Positions 15,801 through 23,757 of a stretch of DNA of 48,952 bases are shown here, piece by piece. The notes below the pieces were generated by a model. It saw nothing but the letters and a program-made list of their open reading frames with translations. It ran no database searches and was not told the DNA's origin. The stretch is from positions 1-48,952 of IMG/VR virus record IMGVR_UViG_3300025151_000058. One strand, written 5' to 3'. How positions within the stretch are numbered: the first letter of the stretch is position 1; each line of letters starts with the position of its first letter. Position numbers and translations under genes: made by a program. The stretch is from a virus.

Positions 15801-17305
15801 CGAACCGCGTTAAAAGAATCGTTGTTAAAGAGTTCTATATTTTCGCCGCTTCTGAAGCTTTGTATGATTCTTTGGATTTCAGCTTCAATCTCAGGAGCCT
15901 CCAACCCTTGCTCAGACAACCTTCGACGCATGTCGTCAATTATAAACTGAGCGCCCTTTGCTTTACGACCTTCTCGGTACGTGCGGGCCGTGTCCAAAAG
16001 ATTGATTCCGGTCCTTTTTACAATGCCGGGTATTTTTTCCAGTTCGTATTCACCGTCCCCTTTAACTTTTAAGTTAAAATCCGCAGGGTCTACTAAGGGA
16101 TTTTGCTGTTTAGCTGCCTCAAACAAAGGGACTTGTTTAGCCAGCTCTGATTGAACAAAGCTCTCTTTGCTAATTGCTCCCTTTGCCACGCGGAATGTAT
16201 TACTGAGAATGAACCTAATCGGACTAAGGGTGTACAGGGTGGTGCCCGCTAAAGGCACCGCCGTTTGCCCTATAATCCTACTGGTAGGGCTTCCCGGATC
16301 AAACGATTCTGCCGCTCCAGCACCCAACACGCTCAATCCGCCTATGCTCGTCTCGGCAACCGCAGTTTTTCCCGGATTGGTGGCAGCCAAGACGGCAGGC
16401 TTACCTATAAGTTGTTCTGCCCCACGTAAGAATCTAGCAGACTTTGGAATGTCGCTATCTTTAGCCAGATCAGAAAAACCTTTTAACATGGCGAGACCGT
16501 CGTACCCAAGGTCTGGCTTTCCAGCTTTTTTAAGAGAAGCTGCTAGTAGGCTTAATCCACCTATGCCTTCAAGAGCGTCAGCGGTCGCTTGCCCTAAAAC
16601 AACATTCATACGGGAGCGTGGAGTATACGGAGAAATATCCCCAAAAAACTGTTGCTTAACAAGATCCTCTAAAAAAGTAGGACCAAGGTAAGTTCCTGCA
16701 ATGGTAAAACCTCCAACAACAAATGGTGAAGCAATACGGCCCGGACGGCCTAGTTTTGACACTTCTCTAGCAACCTTAGCACCAGTCTTAGCACCTGCGA
16801 CGCCGCCGGAAAGAGCTAAAAATAATCTTGGAGACTCTAAAGCAAGCTGCTCAAAAAACCCTCGGTCGTCCGCGTTTGAAAACTCTTTAACGATATCGCT
16901 AATTTCTAAGCGCCTATCTGCGGGCGCAAGATTTTTTGTCTCAGGATTAAGGTCAAAGTAACGAGCCGTGCCGTCCCGCAAAGTTTCTAAAGTCATTAAA
17001 TCTTCAGCGCCGGGCTGAGAAGTAATTTCATCAACTACCTTCGAAGCTAAAACTGCGGGAGCAGCTTTACCCCATCGATTGAAGGTATCTTCTATTTGGT
17101 TCTCTTCCAGCGTAACCGGTTTTATTCCAGTTCCCAGCACCCCGCCGCTAAAATCTGCAACAGAGGTTTCAAGCGAAATCCCCGAATCACCCTCTTCTGT
17201 TTCGGATTCTGCCGCTATAGGGCTTTCTTGCCTGTCCTCTTCCGGCGCGACCGAAGACCGCTCTAAAGAAGGAACCAACTGAATAGGGTTTACCACGGTC
17301 ATCAC
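12887..17305 (-). CDS. Very large internal/ejection-type virion protein (1472 aa)
   Basis: Largest gene in the window. Acidic N-terminus (1-60), then several Gly/Ala-rich, hydrophobic, potentially membrane-active segments in the first third (LFLALSGGVAGAKTG, FVVGGFTIAGTYLGP, IGGLSVLGAGAAE) and another near residue 1310 (SVFGSAVGGGTYRL). Long charged helical stretches lie between. No lysozyme or transglycosylase motif was found. Size, position after tail genes and composition fit podoviral ejection proteins that form a channel across the host envelope. It is AT-richer than its neighbours in the middle. Its stop overlaps the acyltransferase start and its ATG overlaps the previous stop. Confidence 0.6.
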   Translation of the reverse strand: MMTVVNPIQLVPSLERSSVAPEEDRQESPIAAESETEEGDSGISLETSVADFSGGVLGTGIKPVTLEENQIEDTFNRWGKAAPAVLASKVVDEITSQPGAEDLMTLETLRDGTARYFDLNPETKNLAPADRRLEISDIVKEFSNADDRGFFEQLALESPRLFLALSGGVAGAKTGAKVAREVSKLGRPGRIASPFVVGGFTIAGTYLGPTFLEDLVKQQFFGDISPYTPRSRMNVVLGQATADALEGIGGLSLLAASLKKAGKPDLGYDGLAMLKGFSDLAKDSDIPKSARFLRGAEQLIGKPAVLAATNPGKTAVAETSIGGLSVLGAGAAESFDPGSPTSRIIGQTAVPLAGTTLYTLSPIRFILSNTFRVAKGAISKESFVQSELAKQVPLFEAAKQQNPLVDPADFNLKVKGDGEYELEKIPGIVKRTGINLLDTARTYREGRKAKGAQFIIDDMRRRLSEQGLEAPEIEAEIQRIIQSFRSGENIELFNNDSFNAVRQMLRRSGQVFDEQGKQAKEDVASRVGQALTEKNDESVDSLADVVELALLSGTEDGYLIASDLSRNVYEASIQTTLTERAGKVFAAYQNVLGENMGADDAAAALYRALDPVIEATRETAGKLYSGFPSHKILFNADEAPQIVRALDEIDGLPTGPKVRGLLPQELRVAIDTVEEIKANHAAFKQGVPSLETLLKNDAQLQKATKKFDDLLDKSGEASIEQYKKSFDRYYKNYGADASLQQLNDFISSNYGGRYGAKGPVANRTKALLEAQRDLLLEKAAATERARDAASATVGPDNGFGIDDLRDIRKRLLAFARKPDVDRDDRRMALEMSEFFEKQLLDEEVVRDVPAAEAAEFIAKRMSANAYYRARQNVFNDGVFKEMAKRTSQGADQSVEVLRDKMETFGKPLHSRIEDIQRAVRFSFDPIETPSLRPGALEAQDAPDLSQYRDEIMDGLEKPNKGVPSAAALERQILNDIEANIVANRKAEGVKRDVVDPEGMDLSDPDEVKKLGLKGAEVSAITKALENSQNNGLDLLPDLKQRLTSLRDSGADFVSFPKTVADETKKFEAQNLWYAMSKGGPDADFNVIMSRAYGLNNKATVGIGPIYNNLLAPIQQIEERAKKDPVALLKALRDEVKVSGLQNVDVDALDPQDVERYVGEMKRTAQEGLKSIIIGYAQSASGFDAARTAGQQSPRSFAKLDDILFNPPPTRPGQRVRMPSLVDWMKQNDLMTSDQAQNLKNSLSRYKALDDSISKQLAGVDLDETDPVVKALVSVFGSAVGGGTYRLISRATGGLLGGSGSITATGLGAQTARNILINARAGQVSDGLISLMQDRPQEIARLLALAQKGSNPKAVVTKGDVQNLLAVLAQMQVISIPRTTAIRIGEEEPTRGVRERQSYEPSERMREIIDPRGEKPPIGDQSSVQVPQFRTFAERVAAEQPAASGSRLTGQANPQQRAGLATLFPNDSILNIG

Positions 17306-20300
17306 TCCGTAAGATTTTGCTGAAGCTTCAAAGCATTTAAGAACTCTGCCATCCCGTTATAGGACGCATAGAGGTTGGTCAGTGCTTTAAGACGCTCTTG
17401 TGAGGCTTTAGCAGTGACACCCGGTGCAAAAACAGAGTTTTCAAGCCTGCTTATTTCCGAAGCAACGCTACCTAAATAAGGCTTAGCTTTGTCGTAAAAC
17501 CCCTGTGGGCTGCTAACGACAAGAAAGTTTCCGGGAACAACTTTAGCGAGCCTTTCCTGAATAAGCACGTTTTCCCTGCCCGGAAGAGCCTGCATCGCCG
17601 CGGTAAGTCCGTCTACAAAAAGTCTTTGAACAACGGCGGCGCCTCTATCTGCGGCCCCAGTAATTTCTGCGCCTACGGACGCGCGACCAGCCGCGTTTAA
17701 TGCTCGGGACGCAAACCCTTTCAGGCCAAAAGCCTCTGCCGCGTCGCGGGCAGCCTGTGAGACGGCTCTTGATCTAGCTGCTTCAGCCTGTGCCTGTTCC
17801 TCTGCACTAACGACACCGTCTTCGTTAAGGTCTCTTCCGCTCAGGGCGTTAGCGCCCTTATATAGGAAGCCCATACCCTCAAATATAGAGATAGAACTCT
17901 CTCTTATTTGTTTCAGCTTCTGTCTTTGCGCGGCGGGATCTTTGCTCATAAGTTGAAGTTCTACGAGGGCTCCTACGCGAGTGCTAATGTCTGTATTAGG
18001 TCGCCTAAAGCGGTTTAGCGTTGCTTGCGCTAATTCCGGAGAAAGAATGTTTTCTTTTTTCGGAACCATTTCTCCGTCTTTGAAAACAAATTCTGGAGTG
18101 AAAAAGTTTTCAAGAAGCTGTGCAACTTTTTTCGCCTCGGGGTTATCGTTTGAAACGGTCTCTTGTCCACTTGGACTTCCCCAAACCTCAAAAAACGGTT
18201 TTTTAATTTTAGTGCCGTCAGCCCTTGTAATATCGGTTTGTTTTAGCAGAGCGGTAGGCAAAGCACCCTCCGGGTTTTTAAATTGCTCGCGAGTGTCTTT
18301 TAGTTTTTTCAACCCAGCCGCGTGTTCTTTAAGAACCGTTTCTCGTTGTTTAAGTTCAAACAAACGATCTTTGTCTGCCTTATCTCGTTTGGCGATTTCT
18401 TTCTCAAGTTCGAGCTTGTTTTCCGCAAGAAGTTTTTTAAGTTTTCTTTCCTCTTCCGCCATCCGGTACTGAGAGCCCAACTGCGTGGTAAGTTTTTCCA
18501 TTTCAAAAAGCTGCACCATGTCCAGCTTGTCGATTGCGAACTGTTGTGCTTGTATCCGCTCATTCTTTGCAAAGGCGTTATCTAATTCTTTTTGTTTTTT
18601 ATTTATAGCCGCTTGTTGCTTAAGGATTTCAGCCTGACTCATAAAAGAACGGCCAGCCGTAAGACGGTTTCGTAAATCAGTTAAGGCGCTGTTTAGTTTA
18701 GTTAGCTCAACCTGTTGTACATTTGCGTTTTTAATTTTTCCAACATCTTGAAGCCTTTCTGTGTAAGCCGCCACGCCTTGGTCAAAGATGCTCTTTTGGG
18801 CAAGCTCACTTGTACGTCGAGCGGCCTCCTCCGCGGCAAGTTCTTTTTCAGCGCCCTCAAAAGCTTTTAGTTTGAGCGCTTTTTCAGTCGCGTCTCGACT
18901 CGCTGCAAGCTTCGCAGCGTTTTCAGCTATGCCTGAATCGGATATTGAAGAAGCAAGCTGAGAAAGAACGGACTGGCCGGGTTTGCCCGGTTGCGCGAAG
19001 GCGGCACCCGCTTTTGCAAGGTCCGCAAAAAATTGTATTTGAGCGGCATCTTTACCGCCGTCACCGGTTATTTGCTGGAGAAGCGGCAGCCGTTGCTCAT
19101 ACGCCTGTTCTAGGGTGCGCTTAGGCTTATAAATCGGCGCAAAATCACTCAGAGCAGGGGCAGAGACCGCCTCTAAAGAAGGAGGCGTAACGGTTGGCAA
19201 CTTGTCTATATCCGGCTGCTTTAAGTTCATTATATTTTGAACTGGTCCCGGAACTACCGTACCTTTGTTAAAGCGGAGAACTTCTCCGCCTTGGCTAAAA
19301 TTTACAGGGGGCACTCCCCCTTCCGGGGGTGGCGCTGCCGCCATCTGCATTATGCCACCGGCCATGTCTCCCGATACTGGCACGTCCATAGCGCCCTGCG
19401 CCATCGGGCCAATACCGCCGGTATCGACCTCGGTCGCCTCTTCGGCCCCCAGAACAAGCATCATCGGTTGCACCAAAGCCAGAACCGAATCCGGCGTCTG
19501 TTGCGCGTCTTCCGGCCCAACCACGCCCGCAAGTTCTTCTCGGCGCTCTTGTTCGGTCGCCGGTACGCCACGAACCATGTTCATCATTTCTTCGAAGTTT
19601 TCCGCAGTTTCCGGATCTCCAAAGTTGCGGGCCATGCCCTGCATTATGGCTACCACGTTCGGGTCCATCTGCGAGGCAATCCCCTCCGCGCCCGCAGGTC
19701 CAAGGTCCGCGGGCATCGGTTCGGCCATCGCGGGCATCGGTTCGGCAGGCATGGCACCCGCTTCCATGGCCGCGGCCATCGGCTCACCGCCCATCTGCAT
19801 CGGCACGAACGGCGGGGGCGAAGGCATTTCTTCCATAACGCCGGGCGGAGGCTGGGGAATCAGCATCTCGTCGCCCTGCTCAAGATTTTCGAATCGACGC
19901 ATCTGATTCATAGCGTCGTCCATTTCTTCGCGGCTCGTATCCCTCTCCGGCTGTATCGGAGGAAGGCTTTCCGGGTTTTCGCCATATCCCGGCGGGAAGT
20001 ATTCCTGCATCGGGACTTCTGACGTAACCTTAAAGCCCTCGTTAATCATCGCGGCCATGTTCGGGTACATCTGTGCGATGTCGGAAAGGTCTCGGCTGTT
20101 GTTCCGAACGTAAGCGGCTACGTCCGACTTGGAACCGCGCATCGCATCAACAAGACCTTGGAAGATGGCTCGTACATCACCCGGTACATCACCACCCTCG
20201 GCCATCGGCAGGACGCCGCGACCCATCAGAATATCTTTCTGCGTGACTTTACCGTCGCCGCTGAGATCGGGGAATGCCGCTCCGCCTTTGGCAAACATCT

Positions 20301-20328
20301 GACGGCTCATTACATTTCTATTCATCAT
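17302..20328 (-). CDS. Large virion-type protein with two EF-hand loops (1008 aa)
   Basis: Residues 21-32 (DLSGDGKVTQKD) form a dockerin-like calcium loop, and a second canonical loop, DLNEDGVVSAEE, lies in the C-terminal third. The first 370 residues are rich in Met, Pro, Gly and Glu (low complexity) and include SQGGEVLRF. The middle is a long charged coiled coil (about 470-680, many Lys/Glu/Gln). The shape suggests an internal or tail protein made of a flexible head, a coiled-coil rod and a C-terminal domain. The calcium loops are visible. The function is inferred. Confidence 0.6.
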   Translation of the reverse strand: MMNRNVMSRQMFAKGGAAFPDLSGDGKVTQKDILMGRGVLPMAEGGDVPGDVRAIFQGLVDAMRGSKSDVAAYVRNNSRDLSDIAQMYPNMAAMINEGFKVTSEVPMQEYFPPGYGENPESLPPIQPERDTSREEMDDAMNQMRRFENLEQGDEMLIPQPPPGVMEEMPSPPPFVPMQMGGEPMAAAMEAGAMPAEPMPAMAEPMPADLGPAGAEGIASQMDPNVVAIMQGMARNFGDPETAENFEEMMNMVRGVPATEQERREELAGVVGPEDAQQTPDSVLALVQPMMLVLGAEEATEVDTGGIGPMAQGAMDVPVSGDMAGGIMQMAAAPPPEGGVPPVNFSQGGEVLRFNKGTVVPGPVQNIMNLKQPDIDKLPTVTPPSLEAVSAPALSDFAPIYKPKRTLEQAYEQRLPLLQQITGDGGKDAAQIQFFADLAKAGAAFAQPGKPGQSVLSQLASSISDSGIAENAAKLAASRDATEKALKLKAFEGAEKELAAEEAARRTSELAQKSIFDQGVAAYTERLQDVGKIKNANVQQVELTKLNSALTDLRNRLTAGRSFMSQAEILKQQAAINKKQKELDNAFAKNERIQAQQFAIDKLDMVQLFEMEKLTTQLGSQYRMAEEERKLKKLLAENKLELEKEIAKRDKADKDRLFELKQRETVLKEHAAGLKKLKDTREQFKNPEGALPTALLKQTDITRADGTKIKKPFFEVWGSPSGQETVSNDNPEAKKVAQLLENFFTPEFVFKDGEMVPKKENILSPELAQATLNRFRRPNTDISTRVGALVELQLMSKDPAAQRQKLKQIRESSISIFEGMGFLYKGANALSGRDLNEDGVVSAEEQAQAEAARSRAVSQAARDAAEAFGLKGFASRALNAAGRASVGAEITGAADRGAAVVQRLFVDGLTAAMQALPGRENVLIQERLAKVVPGNFLVVSSPQGFYDKAKPYLGSVASEISRLENSVFAPGVTAKASQERLKALTNLYASYNGMAEFLNALKLQQNLTE

Positions 20329-21326
20329 CCGAATAATCCTGCTTTATTGGCTCCCGCAAGTGTACTGCCGACTGCCGTCAACCCGCCAACAACTTGCTGG
20401 AAGGGTGACGCCTGCGGTACGGAAGCGCCGGTAAGCGACATCTGCGTTGTCGGTGCGCCTTTGTATATGTCGCTCAAGAAGCCAAGCCGTTGGAAGGGCT
20501 CGTACGCCTGTTCTACTTCGCTCTTGCGGGCCGCGTCCAGTGTCATTTGATCCAGAAGCCGCTGGCGTTCGCCAAGGTCGAACCCGAAGCTCGCTTCTTT
20601 CTGGCCCAGACCCTGAAGCGCTTCGCCGATGCCAGCCTGACGGATACCGAGGTTGCTGAGAGCTTCGCCCGATGCCAAACCAACTTGTGCAAGTGTTTGA
20701 CCACCGCTCACGCCAAGGCTACCAATTCCCTGACCGGCAGCCATCTGCCGCTGACGTTCTGCCGCCGCTTGGTTTTGTGCGTTGAGAAAAGCCTGCGCTT
20801 GCGCTTGTGCAAGGGCCGAGGCCCGATTGCGGTTAATCTCTTGCTGCGCTATCTGACTGCGAGATCCGCCAAAGGCTCCCGAACCAATAGCCTGCGCCGC
20901 CGCTTGGTTTTGTGCAATGTCGTAAGAGCGGTTGATTTCGTCGGAGATAGCCTGTTGAAACGGGTTCATGTAACCCTGAATCATCTCCGGCGTCAGGCCC
21001 TGAGCGCCTTGCTGCATTAGCGCCTGACCGCCTTCAATCCCACCGGCTATGAAAGGAGAAGCTGCCCCGAACGCGGCCCGAGTGGGCGTTGCTGCCTCAT
21101 CAAGAAGACCTGCGCCGGTTTGAATAAAAGGCTCGAACGAACCAATGCCCGCTTCTCCGCGAGACAATGCCGTCCTTTGAAGGTCCGAGAGCCCCGCTAC
21201 CTGATAATCGGAAAGAGTAACCGGCTGCTTGGAAAGTTCTTGAGCGTCTTTAAGAAGCGCAATCTTAATCGCTTCAATATCCGGGGCTTCCCGGACAATT
21301 TGTTCAGTGATTTGCGGTTCCGCCAT
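20325..21326 (-). CDS. Ala/Gln-rich internal virion protein
   Basis: 333 residues. An N-terminal helical part is followed by a Gln/Ala-rich block (AQNQAAAQAIGSGAFGGSR; ALAQAQAQAFLNAQNQAAAE) and a GxGSLG repeat region, like small ejection proteins of podoviruses. It lies in a tight chain with the 634- and 1008-aa genes (one- and four-base overlaps). No catalytic motif. Some DNA of the Gln/Ala block is repeated within the gene (GCCGCCGCTTGGTTTTGTGC occurs twice on the plus strand). Confidence 0.6.
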   Translation of the reverse strand: MAEPQITEQIVREAPDIEAIKIALLKDAQELSKQPVTLSDYQVAGLSDLQRTALSRGEAGIGSFEPFIQTGAGLLDEAATPTRAAFGAASPFIAGGIEGGQALMQQGAQGLTPEMIQGYMNPFQQAISDEINRSYDIAQNQAAAQAIGSGAFGGSRSQIAQQEINRNRASALAQAQAQAFLNAQNQAAAERQRQMAAGQGIGSLGVSGGQTLAQVGLASGEALSNLGIRQAGIGEALQGLGQKEASFGFDLGERQRLLDQMTLDAARKSEVEQAYEPFQRLGFLSDIYKGAPTTQMSLTGASVPQASPFQQVVGGLTAVGSTLAGANKAGLFG

Positions 21327-23230
21327 TACGCCATCCTCTCGCCGCGGGCCTCAAGGTTCCGCATGACGCTGTACATGTTGTTAATGCCCTGTTGTAAGTT
21401 GCCGTTACCGGCACCCTTAACGGCCTTCGTCGTAAAGATAAACTCGCCCGGCATGACCATGGCTTTTACGCTGTCCTTACCGGGTATGCCTTCATCCGGC
21501 ATTATGCCGCCCGTTCGGCGGGGGAACACTCCACCACCGTCGGCAGCGAAAAGTTGAGGGAACTGGCGGCGCAAGCTTTCTGAAAAACCAAAGGACGAAG
21601 CAGTTGGAGCAACAAGCGTCTGGCGCTCAGCGGCAGGTGTAACACCCGGGAACAAGGATTCTGTGCCAAGCCGATACTGGTTGATAAGTTCCTCGGACGG
21701 TCCTTCACGCATCGCGGCCCTTTGCTCGTCAGAAAGCACGTCGGGCTTCTCCGACTCCGGGACTTCCATCAAGGAGTCCATAACAAACGGGGCCGCTGCA
21801 AGAGGGGCCGTAAGGAGATACGGATTGCGAGCAAGGAAGCTGGGCTGGTTTGCAAGCGCGGCTTTTTCTGCCGCGGCTGCCGCGTTCTTGCCTAGACTCT
21901 CTAGCGCCATAGCGTCTTGATAAGTCTTAGGCTGACCGTATTGTTCAACAAACTTTGCTTTTGCCGCGCTAGAAGCAGCTTCTCCGGCTTTGACAACGCT
22001 CGGAGACGCTGCGGTCAAGCTTTCTTTCCCGGTAATAAAGGTCTCTACGGGGCTTTCAAAAGCTTCAGTTACCGACCTAAGGGTCTCAGGAAAGCGTTCT
22101 TCAAAGAAATTGGTGGTTTTGGGAGGGCTGTAAGTATTTCCAAAGTCAACACCTTCAAAGTCAGCCCCCAGCCCACCGGGGGTTAAGTCTGTAGTCGGCA
22201 CGGGCGTAGAAGCGCCGACGCCAAAAGGCTGCCCGTCCACGGTCCCACCTTCGACACGGAAGCCGCCGCCGCCCATGTCGCTCATGGTGTCTACCTTAAC
22301 GCGACCAAAATCTACGTCGCCGCCAGACACCCGTATTGGAGCAAGGTTTTCTGAAGGAGCGGGAGTCGTAGTGTCGATACCCATTCCAGCGCCAGTGCCA
22401 GAAGTCGCCGCGTCGGTGATGCCGAAAAACTCTCCGGTTTTTGACAGGTCTTCGCTGAGAGACGTGCCGGGCTTCATGCCGATTGCGCGGCCAAACGCGC
22501 TGTTGCTAATCGTGGGTGCCAGAAGTTTGCCCGCTGCGGCACCACCGCCCCCAAAGGCTGCGCCCTTCAAAATGTCGCCAGCGTCGCCTCCGGCGGCTGC
22601 CGCTTGTGCCGCACCTCCAAGAGCGCCCGCCGCAACTTCGCCGATTTGACCGCCCAAATAACCCGTAGCGCCGCCAATAGCCGCACTAAGCAAAGCGTCT
22701 TTAAAGCCGCCACCACCAACTAAGGTTCCGATACCGCTTGAAATCGCCGCAGCAAGGGGAAGCCCTACCCCCGTGCTTGCAAGAAGCGCCGTGCCTGCAA
22801 CTTTGATAAGTGTGGGGGCGGCCTTCTTTACAACCTTAGCGACGCTCTTAACGGCAGACTTTACCGCCCGGAAAACCTTTTTGAAGAAAAACTCTGGCGA
22901 CCCCGTTACTGGGTTGATGGAGTTGTCTATGCTGCCAACAATATACCGTTCCGGGTCTTCAACGCCCATGTCCCGCAAGTGACCAAGGATAGACTCCTTG
23001 AGTTCCGGCATCTTGTCGAGAAGGGGCTTCGGTACAATTAGTTCACCTGTCTCAACGTGTGCTAGGGTGTCGTCTCCAAACCGGCCCAGCTTCTCCATGC
23101 GCTCACGAATAGCGCCGAGGTCCGCGATTCCCCCCGCGTCGCCAACGGACTTCTCGTACTCATAGATGTCGTTTTCATCAAGAGCTAGACTTTGGAGGCC
23201 CGAAGACTGATATGCTGGATTAGCTGACAT
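21326..23230 (-). CDS. Large virion-type protein with MPGEF-like motifs (634 aa)
   Basis: N-terminal AHVETGELIVP (57-67) and C-terminal VMPGEFIFTTKAV are copies of the short (T/P)GE-(F/L)-(I/V) boxes common in phage tape-measure and internal proteins. Residues about 115-240 are Gly/Ala-rich with hydrophobic stretches (ALLASTGVGLPLAAAISSGIG), plausible membrane-interacting segments. A basic helix (VKSAVKSVAKVVKKAA) precedes them. A second hydrophobic patch (LTAPLAAAPFVMDSL) lies near 485. Probably an ejection or tail-interior protein. Confidence 0.6.
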   Translation of the reverse strand: MSANPAYQSSGLQSLALDENDIYEYEKSVGDAGGIADLGAIRERMEKLGRFGDDTLAHVETGELIVPKPLLDKMPELKESILGHLRDMGVEDPERYIVGSIDNSINPVTGSPEFFFKKVFRAVKSAVKSVAKVVKKAAPTLIKVAGTALLASTGVGLPLAAAISSGIGTLVGGGGFKDALLSAAIGGATGYLGGQIGEVAAGALGGAAQAAAAGGDAGDILKGAAFGGGGAAAGKLLAPTISNSAFGRAIGMKPGTSLSEDLSKTGEFFGITDAATSGTGAGMGIDTTTPAPSENLAPIRVSGGDVDFGRVKVDTMSDMGGGGFRVEGGTVDGQPFGVGASTPVPTTDLTPGGLGADFEGVDFGNTYSPPKTTNFFEERFPETLRSVTEAFESPVETFITGKESLTAASPSVVKAGEAASSAAKAKFVEQYGQPKTYQDAMALESLGKNAAAAAEKAALANQPSFLARNPYLLTAPLAAAPFVMDSLMEVPESEKPDVLSDEQRAAMREGPSEELINQYRLGTESLFPGVTPAAERQTLVAPTASSFGFSESLRRQFPQLFAADGGGVFPRRTGGIMPDEGIPGKDSVKAMVMPGEFIFTTKAVKGAGNGNLQQGINNMYSVMRNLEARGERMA

Positions 23231-23239
23231 GTCTTTTTC

Positions 23240-23461
23240 TCATGCTTCGCCGCTAATAGCTTGCGGCATTGTCACACATATTACCGCATCCTTTCTCTCC
23301 TTGCCAGTCCAAGGATTGCCGCATTCCGGGCAGTTTCCGTCAGGATACGAAGCCTTTTCATCAACCGTATCTACGACGTTATCGCAGGAGGCGCACTTAA
23401 TTGTTTCGGTGCTAGTGGACGGAAGCCACCGACCACCGTCAGGCATAACAATAATACTCAT
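23240..23461 (-). CDS. Small rubredoxin-like zinc protein
   Basis: 73 residues with C23-x2-C26 (KCASC) and C44-x2-C47 (CPECGNPW), the four-Cys spacing of a zinc ribbon. It lies between tail structural genes, overlapping the previous gene by four bases. Unknown role. Possibly a virion assembly factor. Confidence 0.65.
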   Translation of the reverse strand: MSIIVMPDGGRWLPSTSTETIKCASCDNVVDTVDEKASYPDGNCPECGNPWTGKERKDAVICVTMPQAISGEA

Positions 23462-23757
23462 GGGGTTAACACCGTAACAGAACCAACAGAAGCCGTTCCA
23501 GCGACGCCAGCCGGGTGAGGGTTGAATGCGCGGGTAATCTTGACAAAACCGTCAGATTGAAAGAGGCCGCCTACCTCCAACCCGCTGTCGTTGTCGGGTA
23601 AGTTCGTCATCACGAAGGTCGTTGCACGGCCCTCGCCCGGCTGTTGCGTCTGGTCTACAAAAACACCGAAAGCGCGTATAACGTCCGCGAAATACGTCTG
23701 TCGGTACTCTGTTGGCGGAATTGCAAATTGCGGCGGGACAAGAGAGCGGCCTGTCAT
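23458..23757 (-). CDS. Small tail-region protein
   Basis: 99 residues, beta-rich, without recognised motifs. The ending (AGVAGTASVGSVTVL) shares the VAGTxxVGxxTV pattern of the repeat protein at 29533-30321. Overlaps both neighbours by four bases. Structural role inferred from position. Confidence 0.6.
   Translation of the reverse strand: MTGRSLVPPQFAIPPTEYRQTYFADVIRAFGVFVDQTQQPGEGRATTFVMTNLPDNDSGLEVGGLFQSDGFVKITRAFNPHPAGVAGTASVGSVTVLTP

Noticed and set aside
19237-20022. His/Arg-rich plus-strand open frame opposite the 1008-aa gene
   Set aside because: Low-complexity antisense of the Met/Pro/Gly region. No start context.
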